Of a stretch of 6,570 bases of DNA, positions 1 to 5,898 are shown piece after piece. Made by a program: the position numbers and the translations under genes. The DNA is from Candidatus Solibacter sp. Its GTDB lineage: Bacteria; Acidobacteriota; Terriglobia; Bryobacterales; Bryobacteraceae. Position 1 is the stretch's first letter; each line of letters begins with the position of its first letter. A model generated the notes under the pieces. That model saw nothing but the letters and a program-made list of their open reading frames with translations. It did no database searches and had not been told where the DNA came from. The stretch covers positions 1-6,570 of the forward strand of contig JADGNT010000291.1 in NCBI GenBank assembly GCA_017883345.1, read 5' to 3'.

Positions 1-77
1 TGGAGAACAACCCCAAGTTCCACGGCGTGGCGCCGACGCAAGACGAATTGAAGCTGGCCCTACAGGAGCTCAACTAA
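1..77 (+). CDS. Transketolase, N-terminal subunit (3' end only)
   Basis: Only the last 24 codons and the TAA stop (75-77) are in the window; the frame starts at base 3. The residues read ENNPKFHGVAP, then TQDELKLALQELN. This matches the usual end of the separate N-terminal (TPP-binding) half of split bacterial transketolases, where an NNPxxHG-aP segment precedes a final helix. The full protein would pair with the product of the next gene to move two-carbon ketol units between sugar phosphates in the cytoplasmic pentose phosphate pathway. The stop lies two bases before the start of the C-terminal subunit gene, so the two are surely co-transcribed. The assignment rests on a short tail plus the neighbour. 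Confidence 0.8.
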   Translation, partial: ENNPKFHGVAPTQDELKLALQELN

Positions 78-79
78 CC

Positions 80-1045
80 ATGCCTGCCAAAACCAAGTTC
101 GAAATCAAGATGGGCCCTGCCACGCGCGAAGCCTTCGGGCGCACGCTGGTGGAACTGGGGCGCGAGAACAAGGACGTGGTGGTAGTGGACGCCGATCTTT
201 CGAAATCCACCATGACGACATACTTCGCCAAGGAATTTCCCGACCGGTTCTTCTCCTGCGGGATCGCCGAAGCGAACATGGTCGGCGTCGGCGCCGGTTT
301 GGCCATGTCGGGGAAAATTCCGTTTATCGCCAGCTTCAGCGTGTTCGTGATGAATAAGGGCTTCGAGCAAATGCGCATCGGCGCGGCCTACGGGCGCTCG
401 AACCTGAAGGTGGTGGGGACGCACAGCGGCATCTCGATCGGCGAAGACGGGCCGTCGCAGATGAGCATCGAAGAGATTTCGCTGGCGTGTTCGCTGGCCG
501 GCTTTGTGGTGCTGGCGCCGGCCGATGAGAACTCGACCAAGGCGCTGGTGCGCGCCGCGGCGGCCTACGATGGTCCGGTGTTCATCCGTTGCGGGCGGCC
601 CAAGGCGCCGGTGGTGTACGGGGCAGATCGGAAGTTCGAGATCGGTAAATCGGTCGAGGTGGCCGCGGGGACGGACATCGCCTTGATCGCCAACGGACTG
701 CTGGTGGCGCAGGCACTGCTGGCGGCGGATCTGCTGGAAGACGAGGGCGTGTCCGCGCGGGTGATCGATATGCACACCGTGAAGCCGCTGGACCGCGACG
801 CGATCGGCCGCGCGGCGGCGGAGACCGGCGCCATCGTGGTGGCCGAAGAACACCTGGTGGACGGCGGGTTGGGCGTGCGCGTGGCGCAGGCGGTAGCGGA
901 AACCAATCCGTGCGTGATGGAGTTCGTGGGAATTCACAACCGCTATGCGGAGAGCGGGCATCCCGACGAGATGCTGGAGAAATACGGACTGGTGGGGCGC
1001 GACATCGCCGCGGCCGCTCGGAAGGCGCTGGCGCGCAAGCGCTAA
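80..1045 (+). CDS. Transketolase, C-terminal subunit
   Basis: This 321-residue protein is the usual size for the free C-terminal half of a split transketolase. Residues about 10-175 form the pyrimidine-binding domain. It contains the GIAEANM segment, whose Glu64 corresponds to the conserved glutamate that activates the thiamine diphosphate aminopyrimidine ring, FSVFV at 86-90, and the THSGISIGEDGPSQ loop (114-127) typical of the family. Residues about 188-315 form the transketolase C-terminal domain (AAGTDIALIANG; IDMHTVKPLD; VVAEEH). With the upstream subunit it should carry out ketol transfer in the non-oxidative pentose phosphate pathway. The ATG at 80 is chosen because AGGAG lies at 64-68 and the start follows the previous stop by two bases; Met11 is a less likely alternative. 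A related 1-deoxyxylulose-5-phosphate synthase is unlikely because that enzyme is a single long chain. Confidence 0.93.
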   Translation: MPAKTKFEIKMGPATREAFGRTLVELGRENKDVVVVDADLSKSTMTTYFAKEFPDRFFSCGIAEANMVGVGAGLAMSGKIPFIASFSVFVMNKGFEQMRIGAAYGRSNLKVVGTHSGISIGEDGPSQMSIEEISLACSLAGFVVLAPADENSTKALVRAAAAYDGPVFIRCGRPKAPVVYGADRKFEIGKSVEVAAGTDIALIANGLLVAQALLAADLLEDEGVSARVIDMHTVKPLDRDAIGRAAAETGAIVVAEEHLVDGGLGVRVAQAVAETNPCVMEFVGIHNRYAESGHPDEMLEKYGLVGRDIAAAARKALARKR

Positions 1046-1052
1046 CCGGCCC

Positions 1053-2060
1053 ATGCAGGATGCCGGATCGCTAGCGGAGATATTCCTTCACCAGAGCCCG
1101 GCCTGCCAGTGGATGGTTTCGGCGGACGGCGCATTTGCGCGTTTCTATGGCGACCCGCTGCCGCTGTTTGGCCGTTCGGCGGCGCAACTTGTGGGGCGGG
1201 TCCCCGGTGACGTGCTGGGGCCCGATGAGGCCACCGCCTGGCGGGGGCGTTTCGCGCGCGCGCTGCGCGGCGAGATGATGCTGCTGCGCGAGCGCCGAAC
1301 CAAGGGCACGTGGTACGTGACCGTATTCCCGCTGCGGATCGAAGGCAAGATCCAGTTCGCCGGCGGCAGCGCGCGGGAAATCACGCCGTGGGCCGTGGCC
1401 GAACAGGAGTTGCGCCACACCGTGCTCGGCGCCCTGAAAGCGCAGGAGTTCGAGCGCACCATGGCCTCCAGGTTTCTGCACGATTCGGTGGGACAGAATC
1501 TCACCGCATTCGGGCTGCAATTGGATTTGATCCGCATGGACCTGGAAAGCCTCTCGCCGGATACCTGCCGGCGCATCGGCGATATCCAGAAACTGCTGGA
1601 AGAGATGATGGAAAGCGTGCGGGAATACAGCTACGAGCTGAATCCCTCGACGGTGGAACGGGCCGGACTGCGGCCGGCGCTGGACCGCCTGGCGGGGAGA
1701 ATTCGGACGCGCTTTCCAGGCACGCTGCGGCTGAAGGTGGACCCCTCGTTGAAGCTCGACCCGGAACTGGCGACCGCGCTATACCAGATCTTGCAGGAGG
1801 GCGTGGAGAACGCGGTGCAACATTCCGGTTGCTCCGCGATCGAAATCGCGGTAAAGTCCACACGTACCGGCACTGTTTTGGAAGTGCGCGATAATGGGCG
1901 GGGCTTCGATCCGGCGGACCTGGTGTCCGGAGGCCGGGGACTGGGCCTGTTGAGTATGGAGCACTACGCCGCGCAGGCCGGTCTTGAACTGACCATTACG
2001 AGTACGCGGGAAACAGGAACCACGGTGCGGGCCGCGACGCCGGAAGCCGCCGAGAGATAA
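1053..2060 (+). CDS. PAS-domain sensor histidine kinase, NarX/DesK type (HisKA_3)
   Basis: The protein has 335 residues and no membrane segment or signal peptide, so it is a cytoplasmic sensor. Residues about 8-112 look like a PAS domain (FLHQSPACQWMVSADG at the start, FAGGSAREIT at its end). A HisKA_3 dimerisation region follows, with FLHDSVGQNLTA placing the phosphorylated histidine at His143. The ATPase domain shows the N box QEGVENAVQHSG (248-259), the G1 box DNGRGFD (280-286) and the G2 box GRGLGLLSM (294-302), so it should be catalytically competent. It probably autophosphorylates and passes phosphate to the regulator encoded two bases downstream. The frame is open upstream to 945, but that part overlaps transketolase. 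The ATG at 1053, seven bases after its stop, is the natural start, though no good Shine-Dalgarno is visible. The signal sensed cannot be told from sequence. Confidence 0.9.
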   Translation: MQDAGSLAEIFLHQSPACQWMVSADGAFARFYGDPLPLFGRSAAQLVGRVPGDVLGPDEATAWRGRFARALRGEMMLLRERRTKGTWYVTVFPLRIEGKIQFAGGSAREITPWAVAEQELRHTVLGALKAQEFERTMASRFLHDSVGQNLTAFGLQLDLIRMDLESLSPDTCRRIGDIQKLLEEMMESVREYSYELNPSTVERAGLRPALDRLAGRIRTRFPGTLRLKVDPSLKLDPELATALYQILQEGVENAVQHSGCSAIEIAVKSTRTGTVLEVRDNGRGFDPADLVSGGRGLGLLSMEHYAAQAGLELTITSTRETGTTVRAATPEAAER

Positions 2061-2062
2061 CT

Positions 2063-2740
2063 ATGCCGTTCGACATTGTGCTTGTCGATGATCATAAGCT
2101 GGTTCGCGATGGCGTGCGAACCATTTTGGAGCGCGGGGCGGAGTTTCATGTGGTGGGGGAGGCCGAAAACGGCGCCGACGCCGTGCAACTCTGTAAGAAG
2201 ACCGCGCCGGACCTTGTGCTGATGGATATCGGGCTGCCGGGCATGAACGGCATCGAGGCGACCACGGAGTTGCTGCGCCACTGTCCCGGCGTGAAGATTG
2301 TGATTCTCTCGATGTACGACGATGAGAACTCGGTGGTGAGCGCGATCCGCAGCGGCGCCCGCGCGTTCGTGCTGAAGAAGGCGTCGTCGGGCGAACTGCT
2401 GGACGCCCTGCGCACCGTGGCGCGCGGCGGGAGCTACCTGAGTGCGCAGGTTTCCGACCGGTTGCTGCAACGGATTCAGCGCGGCGACCTGGACGCGCAC
2501 GAGCGCAGCCCGCTGGAATCGCTGTCGCCGCGCGAGCTGCAGGTGCTGCGGCTGGTGGCCGAGGGCAAGACCAGCAAGGATATCGCGGTGATGCTGGATC
2601 TCGGCCTGCAAACCATACGCAGTTACCGGAAGACGATGATGAAGAAGCTCGGCGTCAATAATGTGGCCGGGCTGACGCAGCTTGCGCTGGCCGCGGGCAT
2701 TACTCACTGGAACAAACCCGATGCTAACTCCCTGGGGTGA
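2063..2740 (+). CDS. NarL/LuxR-family response regulator
   Basis: This 225-residue regulator has the standard two-domain layout. The receiver domain (1-about 120) carries the acidic pair Asp9-Asp10, the phosphoacceptor Asp55 in LVLMDIGLPG, Ser83 in ILSMYDD and the conserved Lys105 in FVLKKAS. All switch residues are present. The C-terminal LuxR-type helix-turn-helix (about 152-213) begins LSPRELQVLRLVAEGKTSKDIA and ends LGVNNVAGLTQLA, so it should bind DNA as a dimer when phosphorylated. It is the evident partner of the preceding kinase: two bases separate them, and HisKA_3 kinases usually pair with NarL-type regulators. Its last 20 bases overlap the next gene. Its targets are unknown, but its location suggests the metabolic genes of this same operon as candidates. 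Confidence 0.94.
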   Translation: MPFDIVLVDDHKLVRDGVRTILERGAEFHVVGEAENGADAVQLCKKTAPDLVLMDIGLPGMNGIEATTELLRHCPGVKIVILSMYDDENSVVSAIRSGARAFVLKKASSGELLDALRTVARGGSYLSAQVSDRLLQRIQRGDLDAHERSPLESLSPRELQVLRLVAEGKTSKDIAVMLDLGLQTIRSYRKTMMKKLGVNNVAGLTQLALAAGITHWNKPDANSLG

Positions 2741-3626
2741 CTTTGCGGTCGCCGACGCGCACGTTCACTTCTTTTCCCGAAAGTTCTTCTCCGCACTGGG
2801 TTCGCAGGCGGGCAAGACGGCCGAGCAGGTGGCCGAGTCGGCGGGCTGGGTGCTGCCGCCGGAAGATCCGGCGGAGTTGGCGCGCTCGTGGGCGGCGGAA
2901 CTCGACGCGCAGGGCGTGACGCGCGCCGCGCTGATCGCTAGCGTCCCGGGCGATGAGGCCTCGGTGGAGACCGCCATGGCGGAGTACCCGGACCGGTTCT
3001 TCGGGTTCTTCATGGTGAACCCGCTGGAAGAAAGCGCGGTAGAGCGGGTGCAGATCGCGCTGCGCTGCGGTTTGCACGCGGTATGCCTGTTCCCGGGGAT
3101 GCACCGCTACGCATTGTCGGACCCTCGTGCCGAAGGGGTGATACGGGCGGCGGCAGGCTTCGGCGGGCGCGCCGTATTCGTGCATTGCGGCGTGCTGACG
3201 GTGGGGATCCGTAAGAAGCTTGGGTTGCCATCCCCCTTCGATATGCGATTCTCCAACCCGCTGGAGTTGCACTCCATCGCGCTGCGCTATCCGGGGCTGA
3301 AATTCGTCTTGCCGCATTTCGGCGCCGGCTACCTGCGCGAGGCGCTGATGCTGGCCGACCTTTGCCCGAACGTCTACCTGGACACCTCGAGCGGCAATTC
3401 GTGGATGCGGTATGAAGGGCTCGATCTGAAGACCGTGTTCCGGCGCGCGCTGGATGTAGTGGGCGCCGGGCGGCTGCTCTTTGGCACGGACTCCTCGTAT
3501 TTCCCGCGCGGTTGGAACTACGCGATCTTTGAGGCGCAGACGCGAGCCATGCTGGATCTGGGGATCAGTACTGCGGACGCGCGCCTGATTATCGGGGAGA
3601 ATCTGCCGCGCTTGTTCGCGGGGTAA
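2721..3626 (+). CDS. Amidohydrolase-2 family metal-dependent hydrolase
   Basis: This 301-residue protein has the TIM-barrel signature of the amidohydrolase-2 (ACMSD-like) family. DAHVH near the N-terminus gives His14 and His16, FVHCG gives His155, LPHFGAGYL gives His199, and LLFGTDSSY gives Asp257. These match the usual metal ligands and catalytic residues for hydrolysis or decarboxylation around one divalent metal. No signal peptide is seen, so it acts in the cytoplasm. The ATG at 2721 lies inside the last codons of the response regulator gene (20-base overlap), with GGAA at 2709-2712. The open frame runs back to a TTG at 2682, but the family fold starts just after Met1 of the shorter form. 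The overlap suggests translational coupling. The substrate is not predictable; members include decarboxylases and lactone hydrolases. Confidence 0.86.
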   Translation: MLTPWGDFAVADAHVHFFSRKFFSALGSQAGKTAEQVAESAGWVLPPEDPAELARSWAAELDAQGVTRAALIASVPGDEASVETAMAEYPDRFFGFFMVNPLEESAVERVQIALRCGLHAVCLFPGMHRYALSDPRAEGVIRAAAGFGGRAVFVHCGVLTVGIRKKLGLPSPFDMRFSNPLELHSIALRYPGLKFVLPHFGAGYLREALMLADLCPNVYLDTSSGNSWMRYEGLDLKTVFRRALDVVGAGRLLFGTDSSYFPRGWNYAIFEAQTRAMLDLGISTADARLIIGENLPRLFAG

Positions 3627-3637
3627 GATCGATCTTA
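3624..3637. promoter_or_regulatory. 14-bp perfect palindrome overlapping a -10-like box at the hicB start
   Basis: TAAGATCGATCTTA is its own reverse complement. It contains the amidohydrolase stop codon (3624-3626), a -10-like hexamer TAAGAT (3624-3629) and the first base of the hicB ATG. With that -10, transcription would begin at about 3636-3637, giving a leaderless or nearly leaderless hicB message, which fits the lack of a Shine-Dalgarno. No convincing -35 is seen. A dimeric repressor bound here would block the promoter, so it is a candidate operator for autoregulation of hicBA. This is inference from position and symmetry. Confidence 0.5.
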
Positions 3638-3867
3638 TGGAACTGGCGATTCAAATACAGATCGAGGAATTGCCGGAAGGCCTATTCCTGGCGACCTCCG
3701 ATGAACTTCCCGGCCTCGTGGCGCAGGGGCGGACGGTTGCGGAAGCACTCGAAATCGCGCGCGACGTCGCTCGGAAACTGATTGAAGCCAGGCGCGAGCG
3801 CGGCGGCGTTCCGAACTTGCCAAGTACCAGTCAACGGCGAGACTACACGATCGTGGTCGCGGCGTAA
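3637..3867 (+). CDS. hicB: HicB-family antitoxin (short form)
   Basis: This 76-residue protein has the single HicB alpha/beta fold. An N-terminal strand (MELAIQIQIEELPEG) leads into LFLATSDELPGLVAQGRT, then the helix VAEALEIARDVARKLIEARRERG. ELPGLVAQGRT with the following AEAL helix is the family hallmark. Family members bind and neutralise the HicA mRNA interferase. No C-terminal helix-turn-helix or ribbon-helix-helix is evident: after about residue 55 only a short tail (RRDYTIVVAA) remains, so DNA binding by this protein alone is uncertain. The stop runs straight into the hicA start (TAA-ATG). Its start sits on the palindrome described at 3624-3637. Because the partner toxin gene is frameshifted, this may now be an orphan antitoxin. 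Confidence 0.85.
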   Translation: MELAIQIQIEELPEGLFLATSDELPGLVAQGRTVAEALEIARDVARKLIEARRERGGVPNLPSTSQRRDYTIVVAA

Positions 3868-4093
3868 ATGGGCCGGCTGGCAGGATTCCGATACCGGGAA
3901 ATCGTCCGGAAGCTGAAGCTGCGCGGCTTCGAGTTCGACCGTCAGGCCGCGGGGTAGCCATGAAATCTGGTTCAATCCCCGCACGAATCGTTATACAGCC
4001 GTGCCGAATCATCCGGGCGACATGCCGGAAGGAACGCTCCGGGCGATATTGAGGCAGGCGGGAATCGAGGCGGACGACTTCCTGCGGGCGTGA
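3868..4093 (+). pseudogene. hicA: hicA toxin gene broken by a +1 frameshift
   Basis: From the ATG at 3868 the frame reads MGRLAGFRYREIVRKLKLRG, then FEFDRQAAG, and stops at TAG (3955-3957) after 29 residues. Skipping one base (T3955) restores the frame: SHEIWFNPRTNRYTAVPNH, then PGDMPEGTLRAILRQAG, ending at TGA 4091-4093. The joined 74-residue product is a complete HicA: dsRNA-binding-like fold, catalytic histidine in the G-S-H triad (His31) and C-terminal IL-QAGI helix. HicA cleaves mRNA independently of the ribosome. The truncated product lacks the catalytic histidine and most of the fold, so it should be inactive. It directly follows hicB. The cause may be a true inactivating mutation, a sequencing error or, less likely, programmed frameshifting at GGG-TAG-C. 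Confidence 0.85.
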
Positions 4094-4150
4094 ATCATTG
4101 TAGGGCCGGTATTGGGGCCTACGGTGGGCCTCCCCGCGGGCGATGCGAGT
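4094..4150 (+). other. Short intergenic region with an imperfect hairpin
   Basis: Between the broken hicA and the lyase promoter lies an imperfect stem. GTAGG (4100-4104) and CC (4106-4107) pair with GG (4116-4117) and CCTAC (4118-4122), with G4105 bulged. An 8-base palindrome CCCGCGGG follows at 4133-4140. There is no T-tract, so this is only a weak candidate for a transcription stop after hicBA. No gene is seen here. Confidence 0.3.
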
Positions 4151-4156
4151 TAAACT
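4151..4156 (+). promoter_or_regulatory. Candidate -10 box for the lyase gene
   Basis: TAAACT ends nine bases before the ATG at 4166. The predicted start of transcription is about 4163-4166, which would give a leaderless or nearly leaderless message. This agrees with the absence of a Shine-Dalgarno just before the ATG. No clear -35 is visible at the usual distance, so the call rests on one hexamer in otherwise GC-rich DNA. Confidence 0.4.
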
Positions 4157-4165
4157 GGCGTTGGT

Positions 4166-5314
4166 ATGCAACGCCGGACGTTCCTCGCCTCCGCGCTCGC
4201 CCTGCCCGCGATGCGCGCCTCCCGAGCCGCCGGTCAGTTCGACCTCGCCGCCATCGAGCGGACGCGCGTGCTCAAGGCCGCCAATAAGTATCTCGGCGAA
4301 GCGCCGGTCACCGTCACCGCCGCCGGCAGTCCACGGAGCGCCGGGGGCAAGCACGATTTCTTCAGCGAAGGCGATTACTGGTGGCCCGACCCGGCGAATC
4401 CGCGGGGGCCCTACATCCAACGCGACGGCATGACCAATCCGGATAACTTCGTGGAGCACCGGCGCGCCATGATCCGGCTCAGCCTGGCGGTGCCCGCGCT
4501 GGCCGCGGCGTACAAGATCACCAAGGATCGCAAGTACGCCGAGCATGCCGCCACCCACCTGCGCGCCTGGTTTGTGGACGAGGCCACGCGCATGAACCCG
4601 AACCTCGAATACGCGCAGGCCATCCAGGGGCGCTTCACGGGCCGGGGCACCGGGATCATCGACACGCTGCACCTGATGGAAGTGGCGCGCGCTGCCTGGC
4701 AACTCGATCTGAAACCGGCCGATCTCGCGGGGATGAAGGGCTGGTTCGCGTCTTATATCGATTGGATGACGACGCACCCCTACGGCATCGCGGAGCGCGA
4801 CGCCAAAAACAATCACGGCACGTGCTGGTGCACGCAGGTGGCGGCGTTCGCCCAACTCACCGGCAACCGGGAACAACTGGAGTGGTGCCGCAACCGCTAT
4901 AAGACGGTGCTGATTCCCAATCAGCAGGCCGCCGACGGCAGTTTCCCGCAGGAACTGGCGCGCACCAAGCCCTACGGGTACTCGCTATTCAACCTGGATG
5001 CGATGGCGATTCTGGTGCAGACGCTGAGCGCCAAGGAGGACAATCTCTGGACGTGGCAACTGCCCGACGGGCGCGGCATGGCGAAGGCGATGGCGTGGAT
5101 GGTTCCGTTCATCGCCGACAAGAAGGGGTGGCCCAAGCCGCCGGATGTCATGTACGACAAAGAGTGGCCGGTGCGCCAGCCCTGCCTGGTGTTCGCGGGG
5201 GTGGCGCTCGACAAACCGGAGTACATCGCCCTGTGGAAGAAGCTGGAAGCCGACCCGACGGTGGAAGAGGTGCTGCGCAATTTCCCGGTCCGCCAACCCG
5301 TGCTGTGGTTTTAG
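4166..5314 (+). CDS. Tat-exported alginate-lyase-family protein (PL5-like)
   Basis: This 382-residue protein starts with a twin-arginine signal (RRTFLASALALPAM, cleavage probably near residue 22), so it is likely folded before export to the periplasm. The rest is an (alpha/alpha)-barrel of the alginate lyase family. Visible landmarks are DYWWPDPANPRGPYIQRDG (70-88), NPDNF (91-95), the catalytic-type NNHGT (215-219) and the ELARTKPYGYSLFNLDA segment (263-279) with Tyr270 and Tyr272. In PL5 enzymes an Asn-His pair and a tyrosine carry out beta-elimination of uronic-acid polymers. Asn216/His217 and one of these tyrosines fit that role. The substrate may be alginate or another polyuronate or acidic exopolysaccharide. 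Two cysteines flank a tryptophan right after NNHGT (CWC, 220-222). The gene stands apart from the upstream operon, with its own likely promoter. Confidence 0.85.
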   Translation: MQRRTFLASALALPAMRASRAAGQFDLAAIERTRVLKAANKYLGEAPVTVTAAGSPRSAGGKHDFFSEGDYWWPDPANPRGPYIQRDGMTNPDNFVEHRRAMIRLSLAVPALAAAYKITKDRKYAEHAATHLRAWFVDEATRMNPNLEYAQAIQGRFTGRGTGIIDTLHLMEVARAAWQLDLKPADLAGMKGWFASYIDWMTTHPYGIAERDAKNNHGTCWCTQVAAFAQLTGNREQLEWCRNRYKTVLIPNQQAADGSFPQELARTKPYGYSLFNLDAMAILVQTLSAKEDNLWTWQLPDGRGMAKAMAWMVPFIADKKGWPKPPDVMYDKEWPVRQPCLVFAGVALDKPEYIALWKKLEADPTVEEVLRNFPVRQPVLWF

Positions 5315-5421
5315 TCGAGCGGGCGCCCCGCCTGCCATGCCGGTATCCCTACCGGCATTCTTCGAAGAACGCTGGCGCTGCAACTTGAGCGGCCGCTCCA
5401 CGGATGCGGCGCCGCACTACC
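5315..5421. terminator. Convergent intergenic region with hairpin and palindromes
   Basis: This 107-base gap separates the plus-strand lyase from the minus-strand gene ending at 5422. It holds a small hairpin (5319-5331, 5-bp stem), a strong hairpin with a perfect 9-bp stem and 4-base loop (ATGCCGGTA at 5337-5345 with TACCGGCAT at 5350-5358), and three 12-base perfect palindromes (5358-5369, 5387-5398, 5405-5416). The 5337-5358 hairpin could stop transcription from both sides, but neither strand shows a proper T-tract after it. Bidirectional termination is therefore inferred from location only. Confidence 0.5.
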
Positions 5422-5898
5422 CTAGTTTTCCGAGTTCCAGTTCTTGCCCAGGAACGCGCCCTTCACCATGGCGAAAACTATGGGTATGCCGCGCTGCTTC
5501 TGGTCAACCTCCAGGGAAGAGACGACCTTCGCGAAGGCGTGCAATTCGAGGGAGGTCATTTGCGTTTCCAGTTCCGCTTCACCAAGGACCGCCTTATCGA
5601 CCTCTTCCTTGCTCTTGCCCGCGGCGATGGCCTCGGCGATCGCCAACCGGCTCTTGTTCATCTGGTCTTGGATCGGGGTGGCTTCCTTCTGCGCCTCGTC
5701 CATGGCCGCCTTGACGTCTTTCTTCTGGTCCTTACTGAGCTTGAGCGCTTCGGTCAGACGGTCGAGCCGCGTGCCTCCGCCTAAGCCCATACTGGGCATG
5801 CCACCGCCGCCGCCGCGCGAGCCACCACCACCGCCGCCGCGCTGGGCAAACACCAGCGTCGACGCCAAAAGTCCGGCCAACAGAATCCGGCTCAGCAT
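5422..5898 (-). CDS. Secreted glycine-rich Spy/CpxP-like protein (second of tandem pair)
   Basis: This 158-residue protein has a Sec signal peptide (MLSRILLAGLLASTLVFAQ, cleavage probably after Ala18) and a low-complexity stretch RGGGGGGSRGGGGGMPSMG (20-38). A helical, charged domain follows, starting LDRLTEALKLSKDQKKDVKA (46-65). The LKLSKDQK motif at the start of a long helix resembles the LTxxQ-type repeats of Spy/CpxP periplasmic proteins, which act as chaperones or metal/envelope-stress sensors. Similarity is at pattern level, so the function is tentative. The start ATG (5898-5896) touches the stop of the upstream paralogue (TAG-ATG), and a strong Shine-Dalgarno GGGAGG (5910-5905) lies six bases before it, so the two are co-transcribed and probably coupled. 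It lacks the RG-rich C-terminal tail of its neighbour. No transmembrane segment follows the signal. Confidence 0.8.
   Translation of the reverse strand: MLSRILLAGLLASTLVFAQRGGGGGGSRGGGGGMPSMGLGGGTRLDRLTEALKLSKDQKKDVKAAMDEAQKEATPIQDQMNKSRLAIAEAIAAGKSKEEVDKAVLGEAELETQMTSLELHAFAKVVSSLEVDQKQRGIPIVFAMVKGAFLGKNWNSEN
5800..5838 (-). repeat. GGN-codon low-complexity tract (second paralogue)
   Basis: Codons 21-33 of the minus-strand gene are nearly all glycine, seen on the plus strand as runs of CCG and CCA triplets. Length change in steps of three would alter linker length without breaking the frame. It is a coding linker after the signal peptide, not an independent element. Confidence 0.6.

Noticed and set aside
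945..1052. Upstream extension of the histidine kinase to 945
   Set aside because: This would overlap transketolase by about 100 bases and adds an Arg/Trp-rich segment of shadow character. The ATG at 1053 follows the transketolase stop closely.
74..1054. A 326-residue minus-strand open frame antisense to transketolase
   Set aside because: It is rich in His, Arg and Gln without domain motifs, typical of the antisense of a GC-rich gene. The plus-strand transketolase fully explains the region.
3635..4876. A 413-residue minus-strand open frame across hicBA and the first part of the lyase
   Set aside because: It is Arg/Pro/Gly-rich with no recognisable motif and overlaps recognisable plus-strand genes. 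It reflects high GC content.
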